Of a stretch of DNA of 34,633 nucleotides, positions 6,976 through 14,377 are shown piece after piece (the first letter of the stretch is position 1; each line of letters opens with the position of its first letter). The stretch is taken from positions 1-34,633 of the forward strand of contig NZ_JAJQTQ010000036.1 in the NCBI RefSeq assembly GCF_029081005.1, written 5' to 3'. Under the pieces are notes generated by a model, which saw nothing but the letters and a program-made list of their open reading frames with translations, did no database searches and was not told the origin of the DNA. The stretch comes from Halomonas elongata (GTDB lineage: Bacteria > Pseudomonadota > Gammaproteobacteria > Pseudomonadales > Halomonadaceae). The position numbers and the translations under genes are program-made.

Positions 6976-7537
6976 ATGAATCCAGAGCTTACCCAAGAGA
7001 TCGTTCGCGAGCTGCTTCACTATGATCCCGAGACAGGTGCATTCACTTGGCGGCATAGAGCTTCCCGCTGGTTTAGAAGCGAGGGGGGATCAAAACAAGT
7101 GGAACGCAAAGCTCGCGGGCAGAAGAGCAGGTAGTGAAAACCGAAACAGGTATGGTTACCGCCGAAGAACGATAGCCCTGTTCGACAGGAATCACTATGA
7201 GCATGTTTTGGCGTGGATATACATGCGCGGGCATCCTATTCCTGAACAGATAGACCACGCCGACCGGGATGGTTTCAACAATCGATGGGCCAATTTAAGA
7301 GCGTCGGACGCGACCGGGAACTCGCAGAATACTTCCCTGTCATCCAGTAACACCAGCGGAGTATCCGGGGTCAACTGGGACAAGAAAAACAGGAAGTGGC
7401 GCGCGCGATGCAAGATTTCGGGCAAGTATCATCATGTTGGCAGGTTTGACCGTATTGAGCATGCCGCCGAAGCCCTGAGAGCGTTTCGCGAACAGCATGG
7501 AATAACCGAAGGTCATGGCAGCCCTCGCCCGTACTGA
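6976..7537 (+). pseudogene. HNH homing endonuclease with AP2-like domain, frameshifted
   Basis: The ATG at 6976 opens a typical HNH start (LTQEIVRELLHYDPETGAFT) but this frame ends at 7132-7134. The +1 frame carries the rest: WNAKLAGRRAGSE, then YEHVLAWIYMRGHPIPEQID, then the HNH core DHADRDGFNNRWANLR. An AP2-type DNA-binding part follows (SGVSGVNWDKKNRKWRARCK and YHHVGRFDRIEHAAEALRAF), ending at 7537. The two halves join into an ordinary family protein of about 186 residues if one G is removed from the six-G run at 7083-7088, giving EGDQNKWNAKLAG. Such free-standing endonucleases spread by cutting phages that lack them and sit between essential genes, here MuF and the protease. Part of the protein could still be made from 7022. 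The shift may be a real mutation or a homopolymer sequencing error. Confidence 0.85.
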
Positions 7538-7555
7538 CTCGCTATATTCCAATAG

Positions 7556-7578
7556 GCCGCCCTTGAGGCGGCTTTTTT
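7556..7578 (+). terminator. Rho-independent terminator after the HNH gene
   Basis: GCCGCC (7556-7561), a 5-base loop and GGCGGC (7567-7572) are followed by six T. It closes the endonuclease unit before the head protease gene. Confidence 0.8.
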
Positions 7579-7606
7579 GTGCCCGCTTTTAGGAGGTCTT
7601 CATGAC

Positions 7607-8713
7607 ATGAGTGTTTATCGCTACGACCGGGCGCCGATCAAGGCCCGGCTCACGGAAGATGGGTATCTCGAAGACTCGCCTGTGCTGACCCGCACGGGCG
7701 TTTTTACGTACAGGGATGGCAAAGGCGGCATTCGTCGTGAGCTGCGCCGGCCCGAGGACGTGTTCTCCCAAGACTCGCTGGCCACCTATCGCAACAAGCC
7801 GATCACCAAGGGCCACCACGGCAAGGTCACGGCGTCCACCGTGAAGAAGCACCAGATCGGCACGGTGACAAGCGAAGGTCGGCAGGATGGCAACGATGTG
7901 ACTGGCGACATCGTGATCCACGACCCACGCGTGGTGAAGCAGGACGGCTGGAAAGAGCTCTCTGTGGGCTACCTGGTGGACACGATAGAAGAACCCGGCG
8001 AGTACAACGGCGAACGCTACGACGCCATTCAGACGAACATCCGGGTGAATCACCTGGCTGTCGTGCCCGAGGGCCGCGCAGGCAATGCCCGGCTCAATCT
8101 CGATTCGGCAGACGCCGAGCAAATGAGCGACGCGGCCGATGCCGCAACACCAACCGACGACGATGAAGGTGATCCGATTATGGACAAAGTGCGTCTCGAC
8201 AACGGCATCGAGTACGACGCCGCGCCCGAGGTAGGTCAGGCCTACAAGCAGGCTCGCGCTGATCTTGACGATGCCAAAACCAAGCTCGAGCAGGAGAAGG
8301 CCCGGGCCGACGCTGCCGAGCAAGCCAAAGAAGAAGCCGAAAACCAGGCTGAGCAGATCAAGCAGGACGCTGTGAAGCAGGCCCGTGCCCGACTGGAGCT
8401 CGAGGCCAAGGCCAAAGAGCACAAGGTCGAGGTGAAGGAAGATGCCGCCGACCGCGACCTCAAGGTGAGCGTGATCAAGGCCATTCGCGGCGATAGCGTC
8501 GACCTGACCGACAAGGAAGATGCCTATATCGACGCTGCCTACGACTACGCGGTGGCCGACGCCGACAAGCGTCGGGACGATGCCGCCAATCAGCGCAAGG
8601 TGTCCACCGGCATCAACCAGGATGGCGCACCTGCCAAGGGCGGCGGTGCTGCCGAAGCCCGCGAGAAGATGGCCGCCCGCATGCGCGGCGAGAAAGTGGA
8701 GGATGACCAATGA
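7607..8713 (+). CDS. DUF2213 prohead protease fused to scaffold-like domain
   Basis: This 368-residue protein has two parts. Residues 1-170 are the DUF2213 capsid maturation protease: YRYDRAPIKARLTEDGYLED, then FTYRDGKGG, TKGHHGK (possible catalytic His), WKELSVGYLVD (possible catalytic Ser) and VNHLAVVPEGRAGNARL. Residues 190-340 are highly charged and coiled-coil (KTKLEQEKARADAAEQAKEE), as in phage scaffolding proteins that are degraded during maturation. The ATG at 7607 lies 10 bases after AGGAGG; an upstream TTG (7577) lies inside the terminator and is unlikely. An internal ATG at 8180 could yield the scaffold alone. It overlaps the cement gene by 4 bp. Confidence 0.88.
   Translation: MSVYRYDRAPIKARLTEDGYLEDSPVLTRTGVFTYRDGKGGIRRELRRPEDVFSQDSLATYRNKPITKGHHGKVTASTVKKHQIGTVTSEGRQDGNDVTGDIVIHDPRVVKQDGWKELSVGYLVDTIEEPGEYNGERYDAIQTNIRVNHLAVVPEGRAGNARLNLDSADAEQMSDAADAATPTDDDEGDPIMDKVRLDNGIEYDAAPEVGQAYKQARADLDDAKTKLEQEKARADAAEQAKEEAENQAEQIKQDAVKQARARLELEAKAKEHKVEVKEDAADRDLKVSVIKAIRGDSVDLTDKEDAYIDAAYDYAVADADKRRDDAANQRKVSTGINQDGAPAKGGGAAEAREKMAARMRGEKVEDDQ
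8180..8713 (+). CDS. Possible separate scaffold product from an internal start
   Basis: An in-frame ATG at 8180 follows GAAGGTGAT with about 7-8 bases of spacing. It would give a 177-residue protein (MDKVRLDNGIEYDAAPEV onward) that has the coiled-coil scaffold region but no protease. Lambda (C/Nu3) and many other phages make the scaffold this way. The junction lies just after a low-complexity linker (ADAATPTDDDEGDP), where a domain border is expected. This is inferred from sequence layout only. Confidence 0.4.
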   Translation: MDKVRLDNGIEYDAAPEVGQAYKQARADLDDAKTKLEQEKARADAAEQAKEEAENQAEQIKQDAVKQARARLELEAKAKEHKVEVKEDAADRDLKVSVIKAIRGDSVDLTDKEDAYIDAAYDYAVADADKRRDDAANQRKVSTGINQDGAPAKGGGAAEAREKMAARMRGEKVEDDQ

Positions 8714-9135
8714 TCTTCGAGATGCAAAAAGCCTTCCCGGGCATGAAGGCCGACGCCGGCTTTGACCGTGTCGAGTCGTTCCCCGCCGGCGGCGACGTCC
8801 GCTTCGGCCGTGTCTGTGGCGTGAACGCCAGCGGCGCAGTGGTGGAAGGCGGCGGTACTCGCATCGCCGGCATCGCCCTGCACACCCACACCAAGATCGA
8901 CAACTACGTCCAGTACGACGATGTGTCGGTTCTGACCCGAGGCCTGGCCTGGTGCTCCGTGATCGATGGCGGAACCGTTACCGATGGCGGTGCCATCGAG
9001 TTCAACGCCGCCGGCGAAGTGCAGGATGCCGACGTGGGTACTGCCTACCCGAACGCCGTGTTCCGCTCCGACGCCGTGACCCTCAACGATGGCCGGGTGA
9101 TTGCCTGCGTCGAGCTCCACTCTCCGACCGCATAA
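8710..9135 (+). CDS. Capsid cement/decoration protein (gp24-like)
   Basis: This 141-residue, beta-rich and glycine-rich protein has repeated short strands (FGRVCGVNASGAVVEGGGTR, then IAGIALHT, and FNAAGEVQDADVG). It lies between the protease-scaffold and the major capsid gene. Small beta-rich proteins in this slot are structural cement proteins that bind the outside of the expanded capsid. Its start overlaps the stop of the scaffold gene (ATGA). Position and fold pattern support the call; no catalytic motif is expected. Confidence 0.75.
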   Translation: MIFEMQKAFPGMKADAGFDRVESFPAGGDVRFGRVCGVNASGAVVEGGGTRIAGIALHTHTKIDNYVQYDDVSVLTRGLAWCSVIDGGTVTDGGAIEFNAAGEVQDADVGTAYPNAVFRSDAVTLNDGRVIACVELHSPTA

Positions 9136-9147
9136 GGATCGACGACG

Positions 9148-10113
9148 ATGAAACAGCACATGAACTATGACGCCGCCGATCTGGCGGCGGTGATGGATGC
9201 CGGTGACCGACTGGGCATCGTGCGAGAGGACGAGGGCCTGTTCCTGGCGCGTCAGCTCGACTATGTGAAGTCTCGCATCTACGAGACCATCACCCCGAGC
9301 CTGACTGGCCTGGACCTGGTGCCGGTCTCTACCGAGGTGCCCGAGTGGGCTGAGTCGTTCACCTATCGCACCTACGATGAAGTCGGCATGGCGAAGTTCA
9401 TCTCGAACTACGCCGATGATCTGCCGCGCGTGGATGTGACCGGCAAGGAAGAGACGCTCAAGCTCAAGAGCCTGGGCGATGCCTACGGCTATAGCCTGGA
9501 TGAAATGCGCCTGGCCAACGCCATGGGCACCAACCTGCCGGAGCGCAAGGGCCGCACCGCCCGTCGTGCCATCGACCAGTTGATCAACAAGGTCGCCATG
9601 GTCGGTGATGCAAACCACGGCTTCTACGGCTTCACCAACCACCCGAACCTGGGTGAGACCGCTGTCAACGGTGCATGGACTGATTCGGCCACTACCGGTC
9701 AGCAGATCCTCGACGACCTGCTCGCCATGTACGACGCCGTGCAGATCCAGTCCTACGACTACCACACACCCAATACCCTGGCGCTGGCTCCGACTCGTCG
9801 CTCTGCGCTGACGCGCAAGAACGTCAACGAGGGCGGCAACTGGGAAAGCGTGTGGTCTCGGTTCAAGGCGCTCTATCCGAACGTCAGCCTGATCGCCTCG
9901 ACCGAGCTCGAGCCGAGCGATGCCAACGGGCAGCAGTCCTCTGCCGTCATGTACGAGCGTGACGTCGACAACCTGTCCATCGAGATCCCGCGCCCGTTCG
10001 AGCAGCTTCCCGCGGAGAAGCGCAACCTCGAGATGGTGATCGACTGCATCGCCAAGTGCTCCGGCGTGGCGGTCTACCGTCCGCTGTCACTCACTAAAGC
10101 CGTGGGGGTTTGA
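9148..10113 (+). CDS. Major capsid protein (DUF2184, HK97 fold)
   Basis: This 321-residue protein matches the DUF2184 major capsid family. Recognisable parts are ITPSLTGLDLVPVSTEVPEW, then ESFTYRTYDEVGMAKFISNY (about 72-91), GDAYGYSLDEMRLANAMG (about 110-127), the GFYGFTNHPNL motif (about 159-169) and the end ECCxGV-like part CIAKCSGVAVYRPLSL. It builds the icosahedral shell. An AGGATCGACG ribosome site precedes the ATG. It follows the protease, scaffold and cement genes as usual. Confidence 0.92.
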   Translation: MKQHMNYDAADLAAVMDAGDRLGIVREDEGLFLARQLDYVKSRIYETITPSLTGLDLVPVSTEVPEWAESFTYRTYDEVGMAKFISNYADDLPRVDVTGKEETLKLKSLGDAYGYSLDEMRLANAMGTNLPERKGRTARRAIDQLINKVAMVGDANHGFYGFTNHPNLGETAVNGAWTDSATTGQQILDDLLAMYDAVQIQSYDYHTPNTLALAPTRRSALTRKNVNEGGNWESVWSRFKALYPNVSLIASTELEPSDANGQQSSAVMYERDVDNLSIEIPRPFEQLPAEKRNLEMVIDCIAKCSGVAVYRPLSLTKAVGV

Positions 10114-10115
10114 TC

Positions 10116-10349
10116 ATGGCCAAGTACCGTAACGAAAGCCTGGGTGTAGTGAACGTGGGCGGCCAGTTTGCCGCCCCGAAACAGACCCTCGAGGTCGATG
10201 ACAAAGCGCCGGGGCTCGCCCGCATGGTCAAGCGCGGCGTGCTGTCGAAAGTCGGTGGCCGCACCGCCGGCGCCAAGCCGGACGGAAAGGCCGAGAAGGG
10301 TGGCGAGACCCAGAAGGCTGAGCAGCCGCAACAGAACGCGGCCGAGTAA
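10116..10349 (+). CDS. Small basic head-region protein, unassigned
   Basis: This 77-residue protein starts at an ATG 2 bp after the capsid stop, with a GGGGG stretch upstream. A TTG at 10110 would add two residues. The first 50 residues look like a small beta fold (YRNESLGVVNVGGQFAAPKQ, then TLEVDDKAPGLARMVKRGVL). The last 27 are a charged, low-complexity tail rich in K, E, G and Q. Genes of this size and place are common in phages with a DUF2184 capsid, without a known role. Confidence 0.75.
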   Translation: MAKYRNESLGVVNVGGQFAAPKQTLEVDDKAPGLARMVKRGVLSKVGGRTAGAKPDGKAEKGGETQKAEQPQQNAAE

Positions 10350-10351
10350 CC

Positions 10352-10369
10352 CGAGGCCCTGCGGGGCCT
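10352..10369 (+). other. GC-rich hairpin between head genes
   Basis: GAGGCCC and GGGCCTC flank a 4-base loop in the 39-bp gap between two genes. There is no T-run, so it is not a clear terminator. It may be a partial terminator or an mRNA processing or stability element. Confidence 0.5.
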
Positions 10370-10388
10370 CCCTGATTCCGAGGCTGTC

Positions 10389-10790
10389 ATGACGCAATAC
10401 GTGACCGTCGCCGACGTCGACGAAAAGCTGAGTAGCGAATGGGCGCCGGGGGACGACAAGGCCCGGTACGTCGCCATGGCCAATGCCTACCTGTCGGCCC
10501 AGCGCATCCAGCTTCCAGACCCTGTGCCCGACGAGATCGTCACGGCAGGCGCGGAGCTGGCCGGTGCTGCCGCCGATGGCAGCCTGTACATGGAGCGGTC
10601 ACAAGGCGTCATGACCAGCAAGCGCGTGAAGGCTGGGAGCGTTGAGAGCCAGCGCCAATACTCCGATGTGTCGGCGTATGGCAAGCATGCGGCCCTGCCT
10701 GAGCGTGTCCAGTTCGCCTTGGCGCTGATCGAGCCATTCCGCAAGATCAGCATGGGCATCACAGTGGGGTACGGCAATGGGCATGCGTGA
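10389..10790 (+). CDS. Head-tail connector (adaptor), DnaT-like family
   Basis: This 133-residue, mostly helical protein starts MTQYVTVADVDEKLSSEW and has AMANAYLSAQRIQ, then VTAGAELAGAAADGSLYMER and ERVQFALALIEPFRK. This matches the small helical connector that docks under the portal. Members are often named DnaT-like from a database family and were once misnamed as ssDNA-binding proteins. The gene order capsid - connector - stopper - tail completion supports the structural role. It overlaps the next gene by 14 bp. Confidence 0.8.
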   Translation: MTQYVTVADVDEKLSSEWAPGDDKARYVAMANAYLSAQRIQLPDPVPDEIVTAGAELAGAAADGSLYMERSQGVMTSKRVKAGSVESQRQYSDVSAYGKHAALPERVQFALALIEPFRKISMGITVGYGNGHA

Positions 10791-11157
10791 GGAGCTTCAA
10801 GGCGACCTGGCCGAGGCCTTTGCCAGCGACGACGATCTTGGCCAGGCCTATGATGCCTTCATCGGCGAGCGAGTGCTGCCGGGTGACGGGGTCTACAACC
10901 CTGATACCGGTACCTACGAGCCGGCGAAGCATGCCTATAACGGCAGCTACTGGCGCGAGGAATTCACCTTCGCCGAGATCCAGTCACTCGACCTGGGCTC
11001 TGCCGACATCAAGATCGGCATGCTGGCCAGTGCCGTCGATGAGATGCCGCAAGTGGACGACTCCATCACGCTGGCCGGTGGAGCCGAGGCACGGGTTATC
11101 TCCGTGACCCCTGATCCTGTCGGTGCCACGTACGCCGTACATCTCAAGGTGAGCTGA
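10777..11157 (+). CDS. Head-tail stopper-like head completion protein
   Basis: This 126-residue protein has a beta-rich C-terminal half (ADIKIGMLASAVDEMPQVDD, then SITLAGGAEARVISVTPDPV and the closing AVHLKVS) and the segment AYNGSYWREEFTFAEIQSL. Phage genes in this slot plug the head or join it to the tail. Its start overlaps the connector gene and its stop lies 1 bp before the next start, indicating tight co-translation. The family call comes from position and shape. Confidence 0.75.
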   Translation: MGMREELQGDLAEAFASDDDLGQAYDAFIGERVLPGDGVYNPDTGTYEPAKHAYNGSYWREEFTFAEIQSLDLGSADIKIGMLASAVDEMPQVDDSITLAGGAEARVISVTPDPVGATYAVHLKVS

Positions 11158-11158
11158 C

Positions 11159-11548
11159 ATGGCCAGGGGCGGTTGGAGCGGCAAGCCGACCGATTTCGCG
11201 CTCGAGGTCGAGGACGACACCATGGTGTTGTTCCGTGAGCTCTGTGAGCAGGCGTCGAGGGCGGTGATCTACAACATCGCTCGCGACACCACGCGGCTGC
11301 GCGCGAACACCAACTTCTCGGTCAACGTGCCCGACGAGAGCTACGACCCGAACAAGCGCGACGTGACGGGCAGCACTACGCTGGCGGACGCTAGGCGGGC
11401 CATGGCGGCGCTCAAGCCGGGCGACTCGTTCCACATCGTGAACCGGACGCCCTACGGCAAATACGTCGAGGCCGGCCATCCCAACCCGAACACCGCTGGC
11501 ACCTATGCTGGGGCCTTCAACACCATCAAGGAACTTGGCTCATCATGA
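11159..11548 (+). CDS. Tail completion (neck) protein, HK97 gp10-like
   Basis: This 129-residue protein has the layout of gp10-type neck proteins: a basic N-terminus, a helix with LFRELCEQASRAVIYNIARD, and the end part FHIVNRTPYGKYVEAGHPNP. The motif Y-x-x-Y-V-E-x-G-x is a hallmark of this group. It joins the head completion layer to the tail. It overlaps the tail terminator gene by 4 bp. Confidence 0.82.
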   Translation: MARGGWSGKPTDFALEVEDDTMVLFRELCEQASRAVIYNIARDTTRLRANTNFSVNVPDESYDPNKRDVTGSTTLADARRAMAALKPGDSFHIVNRTPYGKYVEAGHPNPNTAGTYAGAFNTIKELGSS

Positions 11549-11922
11549 ACTATCAGCAACTGGTGGCCGATCTGGTGAAGCACGCCCGTGCGTGGCCCGG
11601 CCCTGAGCCACTGGAGATCCCCAACATTCCGGTGCAACAGCACGAGGACAACTGGCTCCAGCTGGTCGTGAATCCTGGTGAAACGCTGACGCCAGAGGTG
11701 GGCAGCGGCCCATGCCCTCGGATGCAGGGGCTAGTGATATTTCAGATCTACGCCCAGCGCGAGAAGGGGTGGGGAGCGGCCTACGACATTGCCACCCGGA
11801 TTGGCAACCACATGGCCTATCAGTCCATCGGTGACATCGACACCCTGGCCTACACGCCGGAGGACTTCGGAGAGATCGATGGCTGGTATCGCGTGAACGT
11901 GAACATCCCATATCGCTGCTGA
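11545..11922 (+). CDS. Tail terminator (gpU-like, DUF4128 type)
   Basis: This 125-residue protein forms the ring that stops tail-tube growth and joins the tail to the head. Parts such as PNIPVQQHEDNWLQLVVNPG, then GLVIFQIYAQREKGWGAAYD and WYRVNVNIPYRC fit the lambda gpU-like group. It follows the neck gene (4-bp overlap) and precedes the tail tube gene, as expected. A terminator-like hairpin follows. Confidence 0.82.
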   Translation: MNYQQLVADLVKHARAWPGPEPLEIPNIPVQQHEDNWLQLVVNPGETLTPEVGSGPCPRMQGLVIFQIYAQREKGWGAAYDIATRIGNHMAYQSIGDIDTLAYTPEDFGEIDGWYRVNVNIPYRC

Positions 11923-11943
11923 ACGGCAGCAGAACGCATCCCA

Positions 11944-11970
11944 AGCCCTGGCATCCGCCGGGGCTTTTTT
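11944..11970 (+). terminator. Terminator-like hairpin before the tail tube gene
   Basis: AGCCC-T-GGC and GCC-G-GGGCT form a stem with an ATCC loop and are followed by a run of six to seven T. Here it probably lowers, rather than stops, transcription between the head and tail genes. Confidence 0.75.
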
Positions 11971-11995
11971 GTGCCCGACCGCGAGGTAATGAAAC

Positions 11996-12931
11996 ATGGC
12001 GGAATCCAATCAGTACAAGCTGTCGATGCGCCTGGCCGGCTCTGGTAATCCATGGCAGGTACTCCGCCGCACCGATGGCGGCCCCGGCATCACCACCAAT
12101 ATGACCAACCCGAACGAGGTCGATTCTAGCGGACAGGATTCGTCCATGCTGCTGACCTCGATCACCGTTGGCGGTAATGTGTCGATCGCTTTCTCGGCGA
12201 AGACCTACGACATGATCATTCGCAACGTGATGGGCTCGGATTGGGTGGTCGATGGCACAGATCCGACGCTGAGCACCATCATCATCGGCAAGGACACGCC
12301 CAAGCTCGAGTTCCTGGTCCAGTACATGGACGTCGGTGCCGCCGGCAAGGCCTATATGATTGGCGAAGCCAACGTCTCGCAGCTCCAGCTCTCCCTCTCC
12401 GCCGGCGAAGTCGTCTCGGGTTCGTTCTCCATCGTGGGCGAGTCCTACAACGCAGACTACGACTTCAGCGCCGACACCTTCGAGGATGAGACCATCACCA
12501 AGCCGATCAATGCGGCTCAGGACGTCAACGAGCTGGTCATCGAGGGCGATACGGTGATGGACGTCTGTGTGAACACCATGGACATCACGATCAACCGCAA
12601 CTACCAGGAAGATCCCTGCATCGGCCATGAGGTGCCCCACCAGTTCAAGGGCACCGCCCAGGTGACGGGCAATATCTCTTTGGCGCTCACCGAGAGCACG
12701 TTCGGCCTGCTGAAGGATTCCATCAACGAGAAAGAGTTCGGCGTCCGGCTTGATATGAACGATGGCACTGCTGGCAACAGCTACTTGATCGAGACGTTCC
12801 GCACCAAGCTGGGTGTCGAGATGCCGTCAGGGGGTCGTGACACCGTGCTTCGGCCTGCCGTCAGCTTCACCGCCCTGAAAGACCCGAACATCGGATCTTT
12901 CATTCGGGTTTCACGAACCCTGGCCGCCTAA
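11996..12931 (+). CDS. Major tail tube protein
   Basis: This 311-residue beta-rich protein contains YDMIIRNVMGSDW, IIIGKDTPKLEFLVQYMDVG, then QLQLSLSAGEVVSGSFSIVG and TVMDVCVNTMDITINRNYQE. These blocks are characteristic of a family of siphovirus tail tube proteins with two related halves. Hundreds of copies stack to form the tube. The ribosome site GAGGTAATGAAAC precedes the start. The C-terminal part (GGRDTVLRPAVSFTALKDPN) is also typical. The tail assembly chaperones follow 9 bp later. Confidence 0.88.
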   Translation: MAESNQYKLSMRLAGSGNPWQVLRRTDGGPGITTNMTNPNEVDSSGQDSSMLLTSITVGGNVSIAFSAKTYDMIIRNVMGSDWVVDGTDPTLSTIIIGKDTPKLEFLVQYMDVGAAGKAYMIGEANVSQLQLSLSAGEVVSGSFSIVGESYNADYDFSADTFEDETITKPINAAQDVNELVIEGDTVMDVCVNTMDITINRNYQEDPCIGHEVPHQFKGTAQVTGNISLALTESTFGLLKDSINEKEFGVRLDMNDGTAGNSYLIETFRTKLGVEMPSGGRDTVLRPAVSFTALKDPNIGSFIRVSRTLAA

Positions 12932-12940
12932 GGAGGGGAT

Positions 12941-13411
12941 ATGGCGCTTTCACGTAAGGGTCGCGGCGGCGACGTCAACGAGACGAAGTGGTTCGACTAC
13001 GACGATGACACCCAGGTGCTCATCGCTCGCTGGGATAATGACCGGTATACCGTCGGTATGAACCGGTTCCGCGCCGTCTTCCAGGAGAAGATGCGCCGGT
13101 TGCTGGATAAGGCTGAGCAAGACGGTGACCTCCGCTTCACCAATGACCTGGCCGAGGTGTCGGGTGAAGAACAAACCGAGTTCGAGGCGCAATGCAGCCT
13201 GATGGCTCGCTACATCCTGCTCGACATCCGCACCAAGGATCGGAAAGACGGCAAGTTTCTGCTCGATGACGAGGCAGTGGCCTACGACCACGAGATCGGC
13301 GAGGAGCTTCTCCGCAAGGACATCGAGCTCTTTATGTGGGCGTCCGGCAAGGCCCAGCAAATGCAGCGCGACGCCTACTCGCTCGCCGAGGGCGCTGAAA
13401 AAAAGCCATAG
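12941..13411 (+). CDS. Tail assembly chaperone, short form (gpG-like)
   Basis: This 156-residue zero-frame product starts after GGAGGGGAT. It holds an N-terminal beta part (TKWFDYDDDTQVLIARWDND) and acidic helices (GEELLRKDIELFMWASGKAQ), and ends EGAEKKP. Chaperones of the gpG type coat the tape measure protein and are absent from the finished tail. The end of the frame carries a classical slippery heptamer, so a fraction of ribosomes should make the longer gpGT-like form. It lies between the tail tube and tape measure genes, as in lambda. Confidence 0.85.
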   Translation: MALSRKGRGGDVNETKWFDYDDDTQVLIARWDNDRYTVGMNRFRAVFQEKMRRLLDKAEQDGDLRFTNDLAEVSGEEQTEFEAQCSLMARYILLDIRTKDRKDGKFLLDDEAVAYDHEIGEELLRKDIELFMWASGKAQQMQRDAYSLAEGAEKKP

Positions 13412-13707
13412 CCGAGCTGCGGTGGCAGAACGAGTGGGGGTCGGAGGAAAAGTTTGAGGCCATCGCCAAGTTCATCAAGGTCGACAACCCTCGGCCCGAG
13501 CTGGACGGTCTCAGCGCCATGCTGGTGGACGCCTTTTCCCTGATCGAGCGAGGGCGACGAGTGGTCGCTGGGATGGGAGGGGTGGGCCGGCTGCCCTTGT
13601 CCCTGCACGAGATCGGCCCTTACCTGGACCGATTCGCGCCGCCCATCCCGGAGCGCGAGTTCATCTATGCCATCATGCGGATGGATAACGTCGTGCTTGA
13701 GCAGTAG
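12941..13707 (+). CDS. Tail assembly chaperone, -1 frameshift product (gpGT-like)
   Basis: After a -1 shift at 13399-13405 translation continues in frame from GCC at 13405 to the stop at 13707. This gives about 255 residues: 155 shared and 100 new. The extension reads AIAELRWQNEWGSEEKFEAI, then AKFIKVDNPRPELDGLSAML, and ends REFIYAIMRMDNVVLEQ. It has no ribosome site of its own near the junction and no other start that would include its conserved-looking first part, which supports frameshift expression. In lambda the T domain recruits the tail tube protein to the tape measure complex. Confidence 0.85.
13399..13405 (+). promoter_or_regulatory. Programmed -1 frameshift slippery site A AAA AAG
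   Basis: In the zero frame the codons GAA AAA AAG CCA TAG end the short chaperone. The heptamer A-AAA-AAG is the most slippery -1 site known in Escherichia coli. The zero-frame stop follows one codon later. GCCA (13405-13408) can pair with a TGGC about 14 bases further on, a possible weak stimulatory stem. Confidence 0.85.
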
Positions 13708-13710
13708 GCC

Positions 13711-13800
13711 TCAGTCGAGCAGCGTATCCAGCAGGCTTTCGATGGCGTCGCCTACTGTATCCACTGCAGCTCGGATGGCCTCAATGATTGTTTGGAACAT
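13711..13800 (-). CDS. 29-residue amphipathic peptide coupled to higA
   Basis: The reading frame MFQTIIEAIRAAVDTVGDAI plus nine residues starts 5 bp after the higA stop. The AGGGTGA that forms the end and stop of higA is a good ribosome site with 5-base spacing, so the peptide looks like a third gene of the higBA operon. It would form one acidic amphipathic helix. Its stop lies 4 bp from the convergent end of the chaperone gene. It is too short to assign and could be chance, but the coupling is neat. Confidence 0.45.
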   Translation of the reverse strand: MFQTIIEAIRAAVDTVGDAIESLLDTLLD

Positions 13801-13804
13801 AGTG

Positions 13805-14086
13805 TCACCCTGCGGCGTGTAAAGGTGTGACCCGGGCGCGAGGCTGCTGTGCTGCCTGCCATAGCTCGTACTTAAGCTGCATCTCCAGCCACATCTCTGC
13901 GCTGGTGCCAAGTGCCTGCTCGAGGCGCAGCGCCATATCTGCCGAGATGCCGGCGTTGCCGTTGAGGATGCGAGAGAGCGCGGCACGCGTTACACCCAGG
14001 CGTTTGGCGGCCTCGGTGACCGAGATGTCGCCGATGTACTCGCGCAGCACGGCGCCGGGATGCGCGGGATTGTGCATGCGGTTCAT
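13805..14086 (-). CDS. higA: HigA-family antitoxin (HTH)
   Basis: This 93-residue protein reads NPAHPGAVLREYIGDISVTE, then AAKRLGVTRAALSRILNGNA and GISADMALRLEQALGTSAEM with a closing WLEMQLKYELWQA. This is the standard HigA/VapI-type antitoxin sequence with an Xre-type helix-turn-helix at about 23-45. It neutralises the HigB toxin and represses the operon. The start at 14086 has AGGAGG closely upstream, and that site contains the higB stop codon TAG, so the two are coupled. An alternative ATG three codons later is less well placed. The operon faces leftward, opposite to the tail genes around it. Confidence 0.95.
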   Translation of the reverse strand: MNRMHNPAHPGAVLREYIGDISVTEAAKRLGVTRAALSRILNGNAGISADMALRLEQALGTSAEMWLEMQLKYELWQAAQQPRARVTPLHAAG

Positions 14087-14094
14087 GCGACCTC

Positions 14095-14373
14095 CTAGTG
14101 GTAATCCTGATAGTCCACCAAGATGGCGTCCTCGCCATCAAAGGTGAATGTGAGTCGCCAGTTCCCGTTGACGGTGATGGTCCAGTGGCCGCTCAAGCTG
14201 CCCTTGAGCGGATGCAGCTTCCAGCCTGGTGCATTCATGTCTTCGGGGCCCTTCGCGCTATCCAGCGCGGTGAGCTGGATTTGCAGTTTGGTCGCGTGTT
14301 TGGCCTGGATACCAGCGGTTGAGCCGGTCTCGAAGAGCTTGCGCAGGCCTTTATGTCGGAAGCTCTTGATCAT
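14095..14373 (-). CDS. higB: HigB-family toxin, mRNA interferase
   Basis: This 92-residue RelE/HigB-fold toxin reads MIKSFRHKGLRKLFETGSTA, then GIQAKHATKLQIQLTALDSA, PGWKLHPLKGSLSGHWTITV, and NGNWRLTFTFDGEDAILVDY ending QDYH. The order toxin first, antitoxin second is typical of higBA. HigB cleaves mRNA on the ribosome when HigA is lost. The family's basic and aromatic residues near the end (W..., R in NWRLTF, H92) are present, so it is probably active. In a prophage it may help hold the element in the cell or act against other phages. Confidence 0.95.
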   Translation of the reverse strand: MIKSFRHKGLRKLFETGSTAGIQAKHATKLQIQLTALDSAKGPEDMNAPGWKLHPLKGSLSGHWTITVNGNWRLTFTFDGEDAILVDYQDYH

Positions 14374-14377
14374 ATGA

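Noticed and set aside
7589..9765. Two long minus-strand frames opposite the protease, cement and capsid genes
   Set aside because: Both cover clear structural genes of the opposite strand; their proteins are low-complexity and unassignable.
10389..10790. DnaT-like ssDNA-binding replication protein
   Set aside because: Its position between capsid and tail completion genes shows it is a head-tail connector; the DnaT name comes from a database family label.
11543..12640. Minus-strand 365-codon frame opposite tail genes
   Set aside because: Shadow of the tail terminator and tail tube genes, with no domain or ribosome site.
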